In this document: positions 45,412-58,200 of the stretch, in pieces
Layout: each line of letters opens with the position of its first letter
How positions within the stretch are numbered: the stretch's first letter is position 1
Source: Persicaria tinctoria
Lineage: Eukaryota > Streptophyta > Magnoliopsida > Caryophyllales > Polygonaceae
Reading direction: 5' to 3'
Assembly (NCBI GenBank): GCA_037127255.1
Contig: JBANSL010000018.1
Span: 13,055,175 to 13,119,174 of the forward strand
DNA length: 64,000 nucleotides
Notes under the pieces: generated by a model
Told to the model about the DNA's origin: nothing
Databases searched by the model: none
What the model saw: the letters and a program-made list of their open reading frames with translations, nothing else
Program-made: the position numbers and the translations under genes

Positions 45412-46850
45412 TATGACTATTATTATTGATGCACAAACTGTGTAAGATTATAAAATATTATTTTTTAACCTTTTAATTTTCTACTTATTATCAATTTATT
45501 ATTTTAATCGCTAAAATATTATAAAATACATACTTTCTCTTCTCCACTTCATATATATATATGTGTGTGTGTGTTTGTGTGTGTATGAATCATTTATATA
45601 TTAATTTGTGTGTGAATACTTAATGGTAAAATTTAATCTATAGGTTGGATTAATGACATTTAATTTTAAAATTTTATAATATAAATTCATTATTCTTTTC
45701 CTAATATTTTTTTCATAAAACAAATTATTTTGTCGTTAAACAAAACAATATGTACAACGGATCTAATTGTATGTGATCATTTATGAATTCACAACAAATT
45801 ATAGTTTAATAAAATACAAGTCAGTGAAAAAAAATGTGAAGAGCTAGATTTGATCAAACAATAAATTAGATCAAATTGGTCTATATATATGTTTATTATA
45901 AATTTGCAAACCTACGTACTTTCCCTAACCCAAGATTTTAAACTTATGAGCTATATTATTTTGTTCATAATTTTTGAAGTTAGATTGATTTCTTTTCTAA
46001 TATATATTCCATATAAATATAGGTATAGATATAATTGGTTTGATCTCTTTTACTTTTTTTTGAAAAATTAAGATATTGTAGTAGCATAGAATAGTACGAA
46101 TAATATTTAAAAGCGTACGTACAACTACATATAATATACTAATATCATATTCCACGAAGAAAAAAATATTATACTAATAAATATATTATACCAATATTAA
46201 TACCGGATATTTATCAATTAATTAATCAAAGAAACTCAAAAAATCGTTATCATAATTAGTTATATTTTGATAACCTTTTGTGATTTATTTAAATTAATCT
46301 AATTGAACTTGATAAAATAAATAATATTCGAAACATATTGTAAACCCAAAATTTTGAAAATTAGTAATTACGTAGTATATTTAATCAATGGTTAATTCTT
46401 AATATTTTGTGACCTATAGGTGGGCATATATAGGTTAAGTTTATAGATAAACGTTCTTTACTTTGGTTAATACTTGCTAGAAATTAATATAAATATTTTA
46501 ATTATAAGATTTTATTTTTCAATAGATAATTAATTCATAATAAAATCTTATCATTAGATGTAATAAAATAAACTAATCAATCTAAATCACTAAAGATAAA
46601 AATAATTCAAGGTAAAATATTTATAAAATAACTCATGGTAAAGTGATAGATTTTGTAACCACTTAAGATATGAAAATGACACATAGGATGACACGTAGAT
46701 AAAGAGATGAGGTTATCGTCTGACGTGGGTTAAATTTATTGAATCATCGTTAATTGACGTGTCAAAAAATCCAGGCCAGATTACACCAGAGAACGACACG
46801 TAAGCAAAACGCGCCAGAGCCCATCATATCGGATTTCCACGTCTCTGTTT
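45412..46850. other. AT-rich stretch, no gene
   Basis: Very AT-rich DNA with a TATATATATGTGTGTGTGTGT microsatellite near 45552. No coding potential. It may be the body of the element ending at 45376. Confidence 0.4.
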
Positions 46851-47081
46851 TAGTATTATATATTGAATGAATTGATTTGCCCCTCGCCCCGAGTGAAGTC
46901 TGAAATCTTTCCCGCGCTATTACTCACCATTCTTCCTTCCTCGTGAGTAGTGACCTAGACCTAGGGTTCACACAATTAATTATTTAATTTCAATCTTCGA
47001 TCTTCCCATCTTCCTGGTTTCAGATTTTCTCCGTATTTCTACATAACTCTTGCAATAGATTGGCTATCCGCAAGCTTTTCG
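46851..47081 (+). promoter_or_regulatory. Promoter and leader of the OB-fold gene
   Basis: Contains TTTCCCGC (46908-46915), the canonical E2F binding site, and a C/T-rich leader with AGGGTTCACACAA before the ATG at 47082. An AGCCCATCAT word (site II-like on the reverse strand, TGGGCT) lies at about 46817. The E2F site suggests S-phase expression. Confidence 0.55.
46908..46915 (+). promoter_or_regulatory. E2F consensus site
   Basis: TTTCCCGC fits the plant E2F consensus TTTSSCGC, 167 bp before the start codon of an OB-fold, RPA70-like gene. Confidence 0.55.
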
Positions 47082-50000
47082 ATGGCCAATTTTTCGTCCA
47101 ACGGATGTTCAACCATGGACGTCGAGCAACAGATGCAATTAGCTGGCGAGGATCCATTCCTCAAATTTATCGACTATGCAAGGTCGATTCTTTGCGCCAC
47201 AGAGGAAACTGAAGACGGAGGAGGAGATTCCCCTGGAAATGTCGCCAACGTGGAGGCCGATGGGCCAGGTTGGTCCTGGATTGCTTCTCGAATCCTGAAA
47301 ACCTGCGTTTCTTACTCTAGTGGTGTTACGGCCGCCATTATCCTCTCCGAGATCTCGCAGGTCGGTCTTTGGTTACATGTCTTTGTATTTGTCGATGTCA
47401 GGTTTTCAGTTGAAATTTTGTGGCTTATTGTTCTCCTTTCTTCCCCCGAAAGGCTTGGAGTGAGCAAAGGAGAATGTACACGCCTGGGAAGAGGTCTGAG
47501 TGCCTAAGCCAGCTGAAGAAGAAACATCAGAGATCGAAGCTTCCAAATTGGGTCTCAATCGACTCAATATACGAGAAGAATTTTCTGTCGCTAAATAGTG
47601 TGTTGGAGGCTGTTATTATTGATGCCTTCGTGCTTCCAGGTAGTGTGTGTTTCCAAGATTTTCTCATGGAAATTACTTCAGAAAATTCTGTTTTTTTCCG
47701 CTCCCTGCAGAAGTAGGGTGGTGACAATATCAATTTTATGTTGGTAGGCTTTGGAAGTTGTGACAACACTATCAATTTCTCATGGAAATTACTTCAGAAG
47801 ATTCTTTTGTTTTGTTTCAGGTACTAACATTTATATGCTTCGGTTGGGGGATTTTTGGAGCTCCAATACCATTGATCTTTATCTCCACAGAAGGTAATTC
47901 CACTTGAGGCAGGTGACATTTTGAAACTTGCATACTATTAACATTATTCTATTTTCCTGAAAGTTGTTCCATGATAAGGTTTCATACTAGTGATGTGCAC
48001 CTGAAGTTCCCTTGATGCAAACTATTTGATTGGAGTTTGAGGTGAGTGGATGCCATGATATCCTTGGAAAGGAACTTGCTGGGTTTTAATGATAAGATCC
48101 AATGGCTCATTTTACCTTGGGAAAACATGATTTATGACTCATGAGACGTTGGAGAAGGATTCTGTTGGACACACATGTGGAGATATATCCAAATTTTTTA
48201 TTTTATTTTTGTTTAATATGGTTGTCATGACAGTTTTGTGGAAATGCAGTGTGCAATCATGTGTTTTTAGAATTAAAACAAGAAACTACCTGATCTTTTT
48301 TTGGTCAAAAGAAACTACCTGATCTGATGGTTACCCACTTGCCCCTTTCTTATGTATAATTCAGTGTCTTCAATCATTCAGTATTTTACGTAGTTCCACT
48401 TCTCATTGACTTATCTACTTCCGTGGACCTATATTGGTTATGTTAAAACCAAATATGTGCTTTCTCTGTAGATTATTGAATTTATTGTTCAAGAAATTAA
48501 AGTGGCAATTGTATACTAACGTCACTTCCTATCTCTATGAGATTTTTTTTATGCTTTTGTAGCCTAATGCTGCTTTAAATAAATCAAACTTGGTTTAAAA
48601 ACATTGGTCTAATCGCGATGTTTTACCTGGTTTGAAGACATTGATTCAACACCAACAAGTATAACTTATAAACGTGGCATTCATAGAACCAAGTTGAGTC
48701 ACATGAACTGGATAAGTGTATCTTGAATGTTTTGTATATTTTTTGACTGGCAATTTATGAAGCAATCTAAAACATACTATTTAGAATTCTTCCTTTGGCA
48801 GATATTATGAACAAGCATCCTCTGATTATGGGATTTTGAGGAAAGAGAGGGAAGTCGTTCTCACAGGGTGTTATCTTCGAAGTGCTAATGAAGGCTTTGG
48901 CCATCCAAGACTTCTGCCAACAGATTATATGGTGATATTGTTGGATGAGGTAACTACTTCTGTGATCATTCTGTAATTCAATTCAGAAGCTCAATGTTGG
49001 CTGTTACATTGCTGTACAGCCTATATGTTATAATGTCAGTTTACACTTGCTATGCTTTATTAAATGTTCCAGTCCTTATCCTTGCATTGGTTGATTGTTA
49101 TCTTGAGATTCTTGACAATGTCTTTGCTAGTGAGCCCCACCGCAAAACTCTTATTTTATGATTCCTTTGACGATGTATCATGCTTGTTAATACTTGACTT
49201 TGCATTGTCCACTGCAAATCTTAATCCAGTGAAACAACAGAACCAGACTGGATGGCATGCTCTTTATATCTGATTAATGATTGTCATATTGTCATTTTTT
49301 TTGTAGGATCAAGATGATGATGCAATGCTATTAGGAGCTCAATTCTGTACAGATTCATTCTCTTCCATATCACTGGATGCGGCAAATAAAGGAATCTCTT
49401 ATTCATTATATGCCAGGTACTGCATAGTTGCATCTGATAAAATCTCTAATTAATTAGCATGATTAATTGCAAGGATAACAAAAACAAAGTCTTAAAAGGA
49501 TAAGAAAATGAGAATGCAGAAAGAAGAAAAGACAAGGAGATATAGAGATAAGAATTAAAGGAATGAAGAATGAAGAATACTTAAGTTAACAGCTTGACAG
49601 CTTGAATTCAGTCATTTCTCATTTCCTTGTTCAAACTATATTTACAAGGATTAAGGGAATGAAGAATGAAGAATACTTAAGTTAACAGCTTAAGTTAACA
49701 GCTTGACAGCTTGAATTCAGTCATTTCTCATTTCATTGTTCAAACTATATTTACAAGGATTAAGGGAATGAAGAATACTTAATATAACAGCTTGACAACC
49801 TACTATGCCTAACTATCTCCACCTCGGCTTCAGCTTAGCTTGCTTCAATCTGTTATTCCTTTGAACATGGGAAATGATTATGAAAATTCAAAATTGTATA
49901 GTATTTTCACCTTGATTAGGGCTTAATCAATATTCATTTCCTGATAACATCAGTCATTATTCAGAGTCCTAGGATAAGTGAAGCCTTTTGAGTTTGATAT

Positions 50001-53000
50001 GTTGTTGCTTGATTAAAAAATGTCCACAGGTTTCCTGAAGGTACTTGATACATTATGTATGTCTCTTGTTTATTCTTTCATTGTGATTTTGTGCGTTGCA
50101 GGAATCTCTTTCCATATATATTTATGTATTTATTTATTTTATGCTCCCTTCCTTGAGAAAAAATAAATCTACTTTCCCTGTTAAGATAAAAAAAATCCAT
50201 TTTAGGTTTTCTAGGCAATTATTATAGGTGAATTATGATGCTTATTATTGACAATTGCACCTTTGATACTTTTCATAACAACTCTATTCACTGGCTGACC
50301 ACGAGGTTTGCAATTAAATTTAGGGCAACTTTAAGAATATTTAACTTATCCTTAGTTTGTCAAAATTGAAATTGACATCTTTTTATTGACATAGCAAGTA
50401 CTCCTTTTGGTGTACCAAAGCTGTATTCTCTGAGGATTAGCAACTTATTATAATAAACACATGATGCTGCATAAAGTGAAAAGCACTTGTTTTTCTCCTT
50501 TTGTTTCAAATACTTCAAAGAAAATATCTTTTGGCTTGATATTTCCTTTACCAGGGTTCTCACTTCTCATACAATGTGCAGGATTGATTCCATAGGGTCA
50601 GTGGAGAATGTGGGGCACTTTGGCGGAACACAGCGGCTCCTGGTCAATCTTGTTGATAATGATGGTATGCAGTTGAAGTTTGTCTTGTGGGGTGAGCAAA
50701 TTATTCTAGCCAATCTATTAAGGTAGAATCTTGCTCCTTATTGCATTAATAAATGGTTTCTTTCTATTTGTCATGTAATTCTGTTGTAGTTTCTTCTTAC
50801 AGTGTTAGAAGTATGCTTGCAATAGATAGACCATTTGTTGCAAGTTCTGCTGAGAGTGCAGTTGAAACTAACGAGAAAGTATGCCTTGAATATGGCAGCA
50901 CCACTCAGTTATATTTGGTACCGTTCACCCAGAAAGAGGAACAGGTAAAATATGTTCTCGTGTGCAGCATTGAACAATCATTATTCTCATATTGACATCT
51001 ATCTTTATCAGGTATACATATCATTGACACCAAGCCGTACTCGCAGATCAAATATTTGTACTGCCTTAACACCCACGCAAGGTCCTAAAGTATCTCAAGT
51101 GACATTACCTTGTGATTCTCTTGGCACTATTGATTTTAGTAACTGCCCATTTCAGGTGTCCCCAAGGCTCTTACTTCTCTCTTCTATTTACAGATGCTTG
51201 ATGCTTATTATCCCTGATCACTTGTCAAAGATATAAAATGATGAAGTGTCCACAAAACCTGACTAATTGGTTTGGATACCAAAAAACGGTGAACCGTTCT
51301 ATGACCTGTTGTCACCCGGATATCCTACCCAAATATCCTCCAGAATTGGATTGAATATCTGAGTTAGATATGGTGGTTCGACTATCGATTTTAGTGTTTT
51401 TATTAGATAATAATGAACATTTTTCCAATTCGTTTTTTTACAAACTTTACGAATTTCAAATCTAGTATAGTGTCCAACTATGATAAAATATAATCGTTCA
51501 TAATATTTTTGGAAGAAATTAGTATCATTGGACAAAAGTGAAAGGAAACGTAGTGTTTTACGGTTTTACCTATGATTATTTGTATTTATGTATAGTAATT
51601 TAGTTTTACTGAAAAACAGAAAGAATGACAATTGACAAATCAAAACAGTGGGTCATGGGTATAAAATGAAAGGTAGTAGCATGAAAAAGGTGGGCTGTGG
51701 TGACCGGTGGGTATGCAAGAGCTAAAAGTGACATTTGAAGGAAGGATAACTACAAGCGCGTACATGAAATATCTAATTGCATTGCACAAAACCTCATCTA
51801 GAATCTTTAATTTCCCTCTTTAGCCTGCAATCTTTAGTTTCTCTTCTCATATAGGCACATGACCTCATCTAGAATCTTATGAGAAAATGACAAAATCCAG
51901 AGACATTAATCTTAAAAAATGGTAGGTATCTTCTGTCATGTGTTGTATTTTTTTTTATGAAGAGTCAGAACAGAGTACTGAAGTTAATGTGCTGGTGGTA
52001 GAAACTCAGTTCTTGCTGTGTTTTGTTCTTGGCATTGAATGAATGACTTTGTTAGTATTCTTATTTATGATTTGTACTATTGAATCTTGCAGTACTTCAT
52101 AACTGATCTACATGATAAGATGACTGGTATCAGCTTATATGGTGTTGTCACTGACATCTTTCGAGCAAAAGATACTGCTAGCACTATCTTCTGCCTGAAG
52201 ATTGAAGACTCAACTGGATCTATTTGGGCAAAGTTACAGTTTACTGGATTTTGGTAATTTTAAGTGATTTTCTCATCAAAAATTTATATTCATAAAGAAA
52301 AACTGTCTTAGTTCACCAAGTTGCCATATTCTGTTACTCAGGTCACTGGGAAGATTAGGCATAGGCCATACTGTATACATTTCAGGCTTGACATGCTGTA
52401 TGACGAAAACAAAGTGGTCAGTGAACTCAGCATGTCATTTGATCTTAATTCCAAATTCCATTATATTTTTATCAGTGCTCAATAGCTATTCAAATTTATC
52501 CATGTAGTCAAAATACTTTTGAGTTGCCAAATATTTCTCTCTTCTTCCCTTTTTCCCCCTTTTTTGTTTTTCTTTAGAATGCGTATTGCTGTTATTGAGT
52601 TATCATATTCTGATAATAAACAGCTTTCTGGCAGCCTAGAAGCTTTATGGGTAGAGACTGATGGCAAGGCTTCTTTTGTCAATCTTAGTTGCTTGCCTGC
52701 AATGCTGAACTCATCCTGTCTCCATCGACTTTCCTGTCTTGCGGACTTGTCCATGAAGAGAGTTGGTACTCATGTGTGTTCTCTTTATGAACTTCAAACC
52801 TTGGATTTTGATGATTTAAAAGTTGTTACCCGAGCTGCTTGCACTTCACTAGATTTATTTTTACAATGATCTTGCCATCTAGTGGTTGTCAATTCAATTC
52901 TGATTCTGCATCACCTTTCTGGGTAAAGTGCATTCTTTGATTGACAGTATGGTAAAATGTTTTAGCTTGAATTTTAGAATTATGAATCATAGTTTTCATG

Positions 53001-54520
53001 CTATCTTTTTGTTCAAATGTTTTATGCATTTTGCTCAAAAACATGGATACTGAATCTTATTTGATCTGAATAAAAATTCTGAAAGAATTTCTTATTGATA
53101 TTGCCAGAGTCTTCCACACAAGGCTCCTTTCTATGTAAGTTCAATTTTCAACAATGTAAGCTCAGTACAGGGTTAAGGCCATCTATTTGACCCTTGTGCT
53201 TATTATCACTCAGCATGTTCCAATTATCAGTCCAGTGCCTTCTATGCATCTCTATCACATGCAATTTTATATTGTCATCAAACATAAACCTGTTTTCTAT
53301 CAATCTTATTCTGTCAATCAATTTCCCTTGATATTTGTGCAGGTTTGTCGAGTTCAGCTCGACCAAATTGAAAATTGGCATGTCAAAACTACATTATGCC
53401 ATTCAACTTGTGGCCATTTGGTAAAGACATCATTGGGGTCGTCAGAATGTGAGTTTTGCTGCTGCAACTGCTCGGAGGCTGAAATTAGGCGGGCTTTCCA
53501 TTTGAAGATAACTGTTGCAGATGAGAGTGCAAAAGCTTTGGCATGGTGCACTGGTCAAACTGCAATGGAACTCCTCCAGATATCTCCTGACGAGTTTGAT
53601 GAGTTGCCTGAGGTATTGCCTTTCACTTCCAACGATGTTTCCTTCCTATTTTTGTTGCCTTGTTTCAGGATTAATATATACACTTGAGTTGCTAAGGCTG
53701 ATAGACTTGGTGAAGCAACTTCAATATTTTTTATTGACATGTTGATAATGCCATTTTTCTTTCTTTTTACCATTTGGGGGAGAATATATTGGCAAGGGTG
53801 ATGATTACACTGAGGCTAGGGTTGGAATGCTTTAATGTCCCGTAATTTCTTACAAGAGAAACGTTGGTTTAGATTGGAATCAGGTTATTTCTTTTTTTTT
53901 TTCTTGTGAGTTGGCACATGTGCACTACCATATTTGTGTGCATATATTTGAGGCCGTTTACAGTTCAAGTTAATTCTAGCTCAGATAGCGCCTCAGGTAA
54001 ACTTCTGGTTTGGTATGGTTCAAGTTAATTCTAGCTCAGATAGCGTGTCAGGTAAACTTCTGGTTTGGTATATTTTGGGTTGAGTTGTATTACTTGTATG
54101 AGGTCAGGTATGTTTGACATTCGAGTCAATTCAGTTATCCAGCTGTATCTTTTTCAAATAATGTATTTTGATAAAAAAAAAAAAAGATTTCGAATGGGCT
54201 GAGTTTCAAGGGCATACAACTCTTTCATAGCCTTTTGATTCCAAAAAATAGTTTGTTGTTTGACAGTCAACAAGATCATTCAGGGTTCATGTTATTTCCT
54301 TTCTCCTACAGCTTAGGAGCAACTTTGGGCACTTTGACTTTACATGCCCTTGTGCATTTTGATGTATCAGGAAGAACAGGTGATGTACCCACTTATGCTC
54401 GAGAATGAAAGATACATGGTTTCCATGGTGAATTGTTGTCAGCAAGGCACAGTTTACAGGGATCGTGTTTCTGGGGAAGATGCTGCTCCATGGGAAATCA
54501 CTCGTGCATTTAAATTGTGA
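47082..54520 (+). CDS. OB-fold nucleic-acid-binding protein with zinc ribbon, RPA70-like
   Basis: Thirteen exons read in phase for 672 residues: 47082-47360, 47453-47639, 47821-47893, 48802-48949, 49307-49416, 50582-50722, 50803-50944, 51012-51155, 52093-52253, 52342-52416, 52635-52773, 53343-53612, 54371-54520. The N-terminal third (WSWIASRILKTC, AWSEQRRMYTP, SIYEKNFLSLNSVLEAVIIDAFVLPG) is plant-specific. Later blocks look like OB folds (KMTGISLYGVVTDIFRAKDTASTIFCLKIEDSTGSIWAKL). Exon 12 has a zinc-ribbon pattern, C552-x3-C556 ... C569-x2-C572, in a setting like the RPA70 C-terminal DNA-binding domain. I recognise the family (Arabidopsis At3g17030 type, beside HCF107) but know no established function. 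Single-stranded DNA or RNA binding is inferred. Codon phase is consistent at every junction and no lesion is visible. It converges on ALDH22A1. Confidence 0.88.
49560..49800. repeat. Tandem repeat in an intron of the OB-fold gene
   Basis: A unit of about 97-110 bases starting GAATGAAGAATGAAGAATAC and ending TTTACAAGGATTAAGG occurs twice in full (from about 49560 and 49658), followed by a partial third copy to about 49800. The second copy has an extra TTAAGTTAACAGC. Confidence 0.85.
53963..54071. repeat. 55-bp tandem duplication in the last intron of the OB-fold gene
   Basis: GTTCAAGTTAATTCTAGCTC starts both copies (53963 and 54018). Only a two-base difference (GCGCC versus GCGTG) is obvious. 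Confidence 0.85.
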
Positions 54521-55284
54521 ATGAGAATGCAAACTTGCAGGAGATTCTTTCATGAGTTTGGAGCAAGTGTACAGTTTTAATTGTACAATCAAGAGGGAAG
54601 AGATGAGCAACCACGGAAAAATGGGATTTTGACTCTGTTCATATGCTCGGTATGGGAAAATGAGTTTGTTAGCTTTTAAACAAGGCACAAATGCAAAAAG
54701 ATGTTTTTTTTGCAAGAAATTATGTTAAACGCCTAGTCCCTAATGGCCATATAGATTGCAGGATGCTTACTGAATGGAGGCAGAGAACATGATTCTAAAA
54801 CCAGTGCTGACAATCACCAGAGGCATAGATTTCCAATTGTTCTTATGGTGCTACTATAGAATGTATCAGCACCTCATGAGTGCGTTGATGCGAAGGGTTG
54901 TAACTGGCTTGCGCCGAACAGACCCCACGATCTTACAAGTTACAACTCCAAATATGCAATCCTGTCGTGCTTTTAACACCATGATTGCACATTGCATCCA
55001 TGAGAAAAAAACTGACAAATTAAGGAATGCTATTTCTGCAAGCTTCAGGTGCCTAAGGCTTTCATTGCAGCAAAATATTTCAAAAGATATGTTGCGACAT
55101 TCTAAGTTCTAACATCATTAGACATGGATGTAAACCTTGAAAGGAAAACAGAAATCCCAAAAGACCCAGGTGAAATATTTTCAGATTGATTGGTAATGCC
55201 ATGCGGCTTCGTTGAAGCCTTCCAAGGTTCAGGAATTCGAAAGAGTTTTAACAAACATGCTCTCACTGGAGACAAACTGCCTTC
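54521..55284. other. Convergent 3' regions of the OB-fold and ALDH22A1 genes
   Basis: Both genes end here, only 764 bp apart, so this holds the two 3' UTRs. Short frames on both strands have no domain. No repeats seen. Confidence 0.5.
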
Positions 55285-58200
55285 TTACTCCCTTCTTCTG
55301 CCATGGGCAGGTGTAGATTTGTGTTCTGTCAGTGTTTTAATAACTTCTATCAATGCTCGTAGCCGTTCCCAGATGTTTAAGCCGTAGAGTGCTTCTACAA
55401 GCGACTGCTGAAATTCAAAGGCATTGCTGGCAACAGGATACTGCAAAGGCAGATCAGTACCAATATTAGTCAGCTAAGAACAAGAAGCTTCTTGCAGGAA
55501 GCAATAAATCCATAAAACAACAACATTCCAGTGTATCCTGCAATGAAGGTAAATCCATAAAACCGCCTCTCAAATAGGAAGCAAGGATAAGTCCATAAAA
55601 CCACTTATTTTCAGTTTGAATCAAAATCATACCTATTAACAACTTTCCTAAAGAATGATAATAAAACCTATAAATGACAATGTTAGCCTTGCTTTAAGGG
55701 CAACATTGTAATTTATGTGTTTTAATCATTAGTCTCCTTGAAAAACTGTCATTTTGATAAATAAATAAAAAACACTTTTAAATGGTGTGATTTCATAACA
55801 TTGAAAATAGAAGCGTTTTTTTTAATTATAGTAATTTATAAGAAAATGCCCTACTTTAGAGGCCTTTTCGTGAAAAACTCCTCAGGAAATAATGAAATCA
55901 AGTGTACCTGAATCGGTTTGGGGATAACTGTTTTGATGAAAGGCCACCATCTATCTTGTACCACTGATTTAACAAGACAGCATGCCCGCAACCCTTCTAT
56001 ACCAGCAAATCTCCCAAAACCACTGTCTTTGACACCACCAAATGGCAGGGACTGGAAAAGTTTAAGGAAAACATCAATTTATGTGGTTCACTTAGAGAAT
56101 TCAGAGCAAAATGTTTAGCAATAACATCACAATATGCTGGAAAATCATAAATAAAAATGACAACTAAATCCCAGGAATGACAATTGCTGCATTCAAATTT
56201 TGATAGAAGCCAAATATAGAACTTGCTCTTTATGACAAAATATAGACAGTAGAATTTATGTTAGGGTTAAGAAGCCAAAACATTACAAAAGTTATTTAAT
56301 AAAACGAATATACCAAATTTAATACTCCAGAATTGAACATCCAATAACAATTGCATAGCTTTAACACATTTTATAAAAGGGCTTCAATCAGGAATCTTGA
56401 AGGATCTCTTTCATTATTCTACCTCTAAACTTAAATTCTCTCTATTTGCATCTCTTCCATGACAAACTCTCTCCAAAATGTACCAAAATTTTCATAAAAT
56501 CCTACGACGCACGCATGCAAGAGTATTGCAATAACCCAAGTAAATGTTTCCCTTGAGAAGATCCTGTCACACACCTCCATATGGGCAATACACTAGCATC
56601 GCCAAGAATAAATATAGCATCTCAGAAAAATATACAGCAAAAAATCAAGTGTATTACCAGGGTTCATGGATGAGCATTAACAATTAAATATAGTAAAATT
56701 GCTAGAGAATAATCTAAACTTGGAAAATGATTCAAGCTCAAAAAACGGCATAACACAATCCACAATCTGGAACGAGATCCTATGGAGTTGGCAAATCACT
56801 CCATGGTATAGTTCATAAAATCTCAGCCATTCATTTCAAATTTAGTGGTTGAGAATTTACATCCATTTAGGCTATTTAGCTTTTGAAAAACCTTTTTCTA
56901 GGGTTGATTAATACCTATTAGGGTAACTATATCAACTCCATGAAGTTCAAGTCTAGAGATCTGTTGGATAAATTGGTTTTAATATTTTGTCACAAGTTGG
57001 TTGCTGTATTTATTGAGTTAGCAACTATTGCTTGCTTTAGGTTTAATTTTCCAGCTGGAGGCATATATTTCCTAGGCTCTTTCCCTGCTAGATGTGTGCT
57101 AATGGTGGTAGCAACATCTTCTCTATTTAAAACAAAATAAGACTTAAAGAGATGTTTACCTGGCACATATAGTTTGATGCAAAGTCATTGATGGCTACAA
57201 CACCACATTCTATTTGAGAAGCAATTCTTTTAGCACGAGATTGGCTACCAGAGAAAACTGCGCATCCAAGTCCATATTTTGAATCATTTGCAAGCCTAAT
57301 GGCTTCTTCATCGGTATTGAATATCATTATTGGCATGATTGGTCCGAAAGCCTAAGAAAATATGAATTAGAAATTCCAGTCAGAAACCCTAAAAAAAAAG
57401 CAGCTAAAGAACGTGTAAAAACACAATTGCATCACAAAAGATGAGTCAACCTCTTCTTGCATCAGCTGCATTGAATGGTTCATATTCACAAGAACTGTAG
57501 GAGGAAAGAACTGATCCACAGCATCAGTGCCTAAGTTGCCAAAACTTCCACGACCAGCAATCTCTGCTCCTTTGTCTAAGGCATCATTTACGAGGTTTTG
57601 AAGCTTTTCAGCATGTTCTTGCATGCAAATAGCTCCCATATCATACTTTCCTGCAAGAGGAGGACCCTGCACAAAGCAATCGACTACTTACAACAAAGCA
57701 CAAAAGCACAAGCATCTGATGGATTTCTTTGAGGAAATAATTCACTAATTATGTAGAAAGAACAATAGTAACTATGTATATCCATTTAATCCTTCCTTTG
57801 GAAGATACTTACAGCAGTTACAGACTTTACAATCTTGACCACTTGAGTAACAAATGAATTATAAATGTGCCGATGAACATAGAACCTCTCAGCCCCAGCA
57901 CAATTCTGACCACTTGATTGAAGAACACCCCTAACAGCTATTTGTGCGACCTAAATGTAAAGTCAGGAGATTTCTCAGATCGAAATCAAAGCAATATGAC
58001 ATTAAACAAATATTTTCTACTTTCACAACATCCTTTTGAATGCAAAAGGGCTCAAGCTTTTCTATATCATAGAGGCAAAAAGAATTATTCATACATGAGC
58101 CACATCAACATCTTCACAAACAATAAATGCATCTTTCCCACCAAGCTCAAGTGTGACTGGAATAAGCGTCTCAGAAGCCTTTTTCATTATCTGTACAAGC

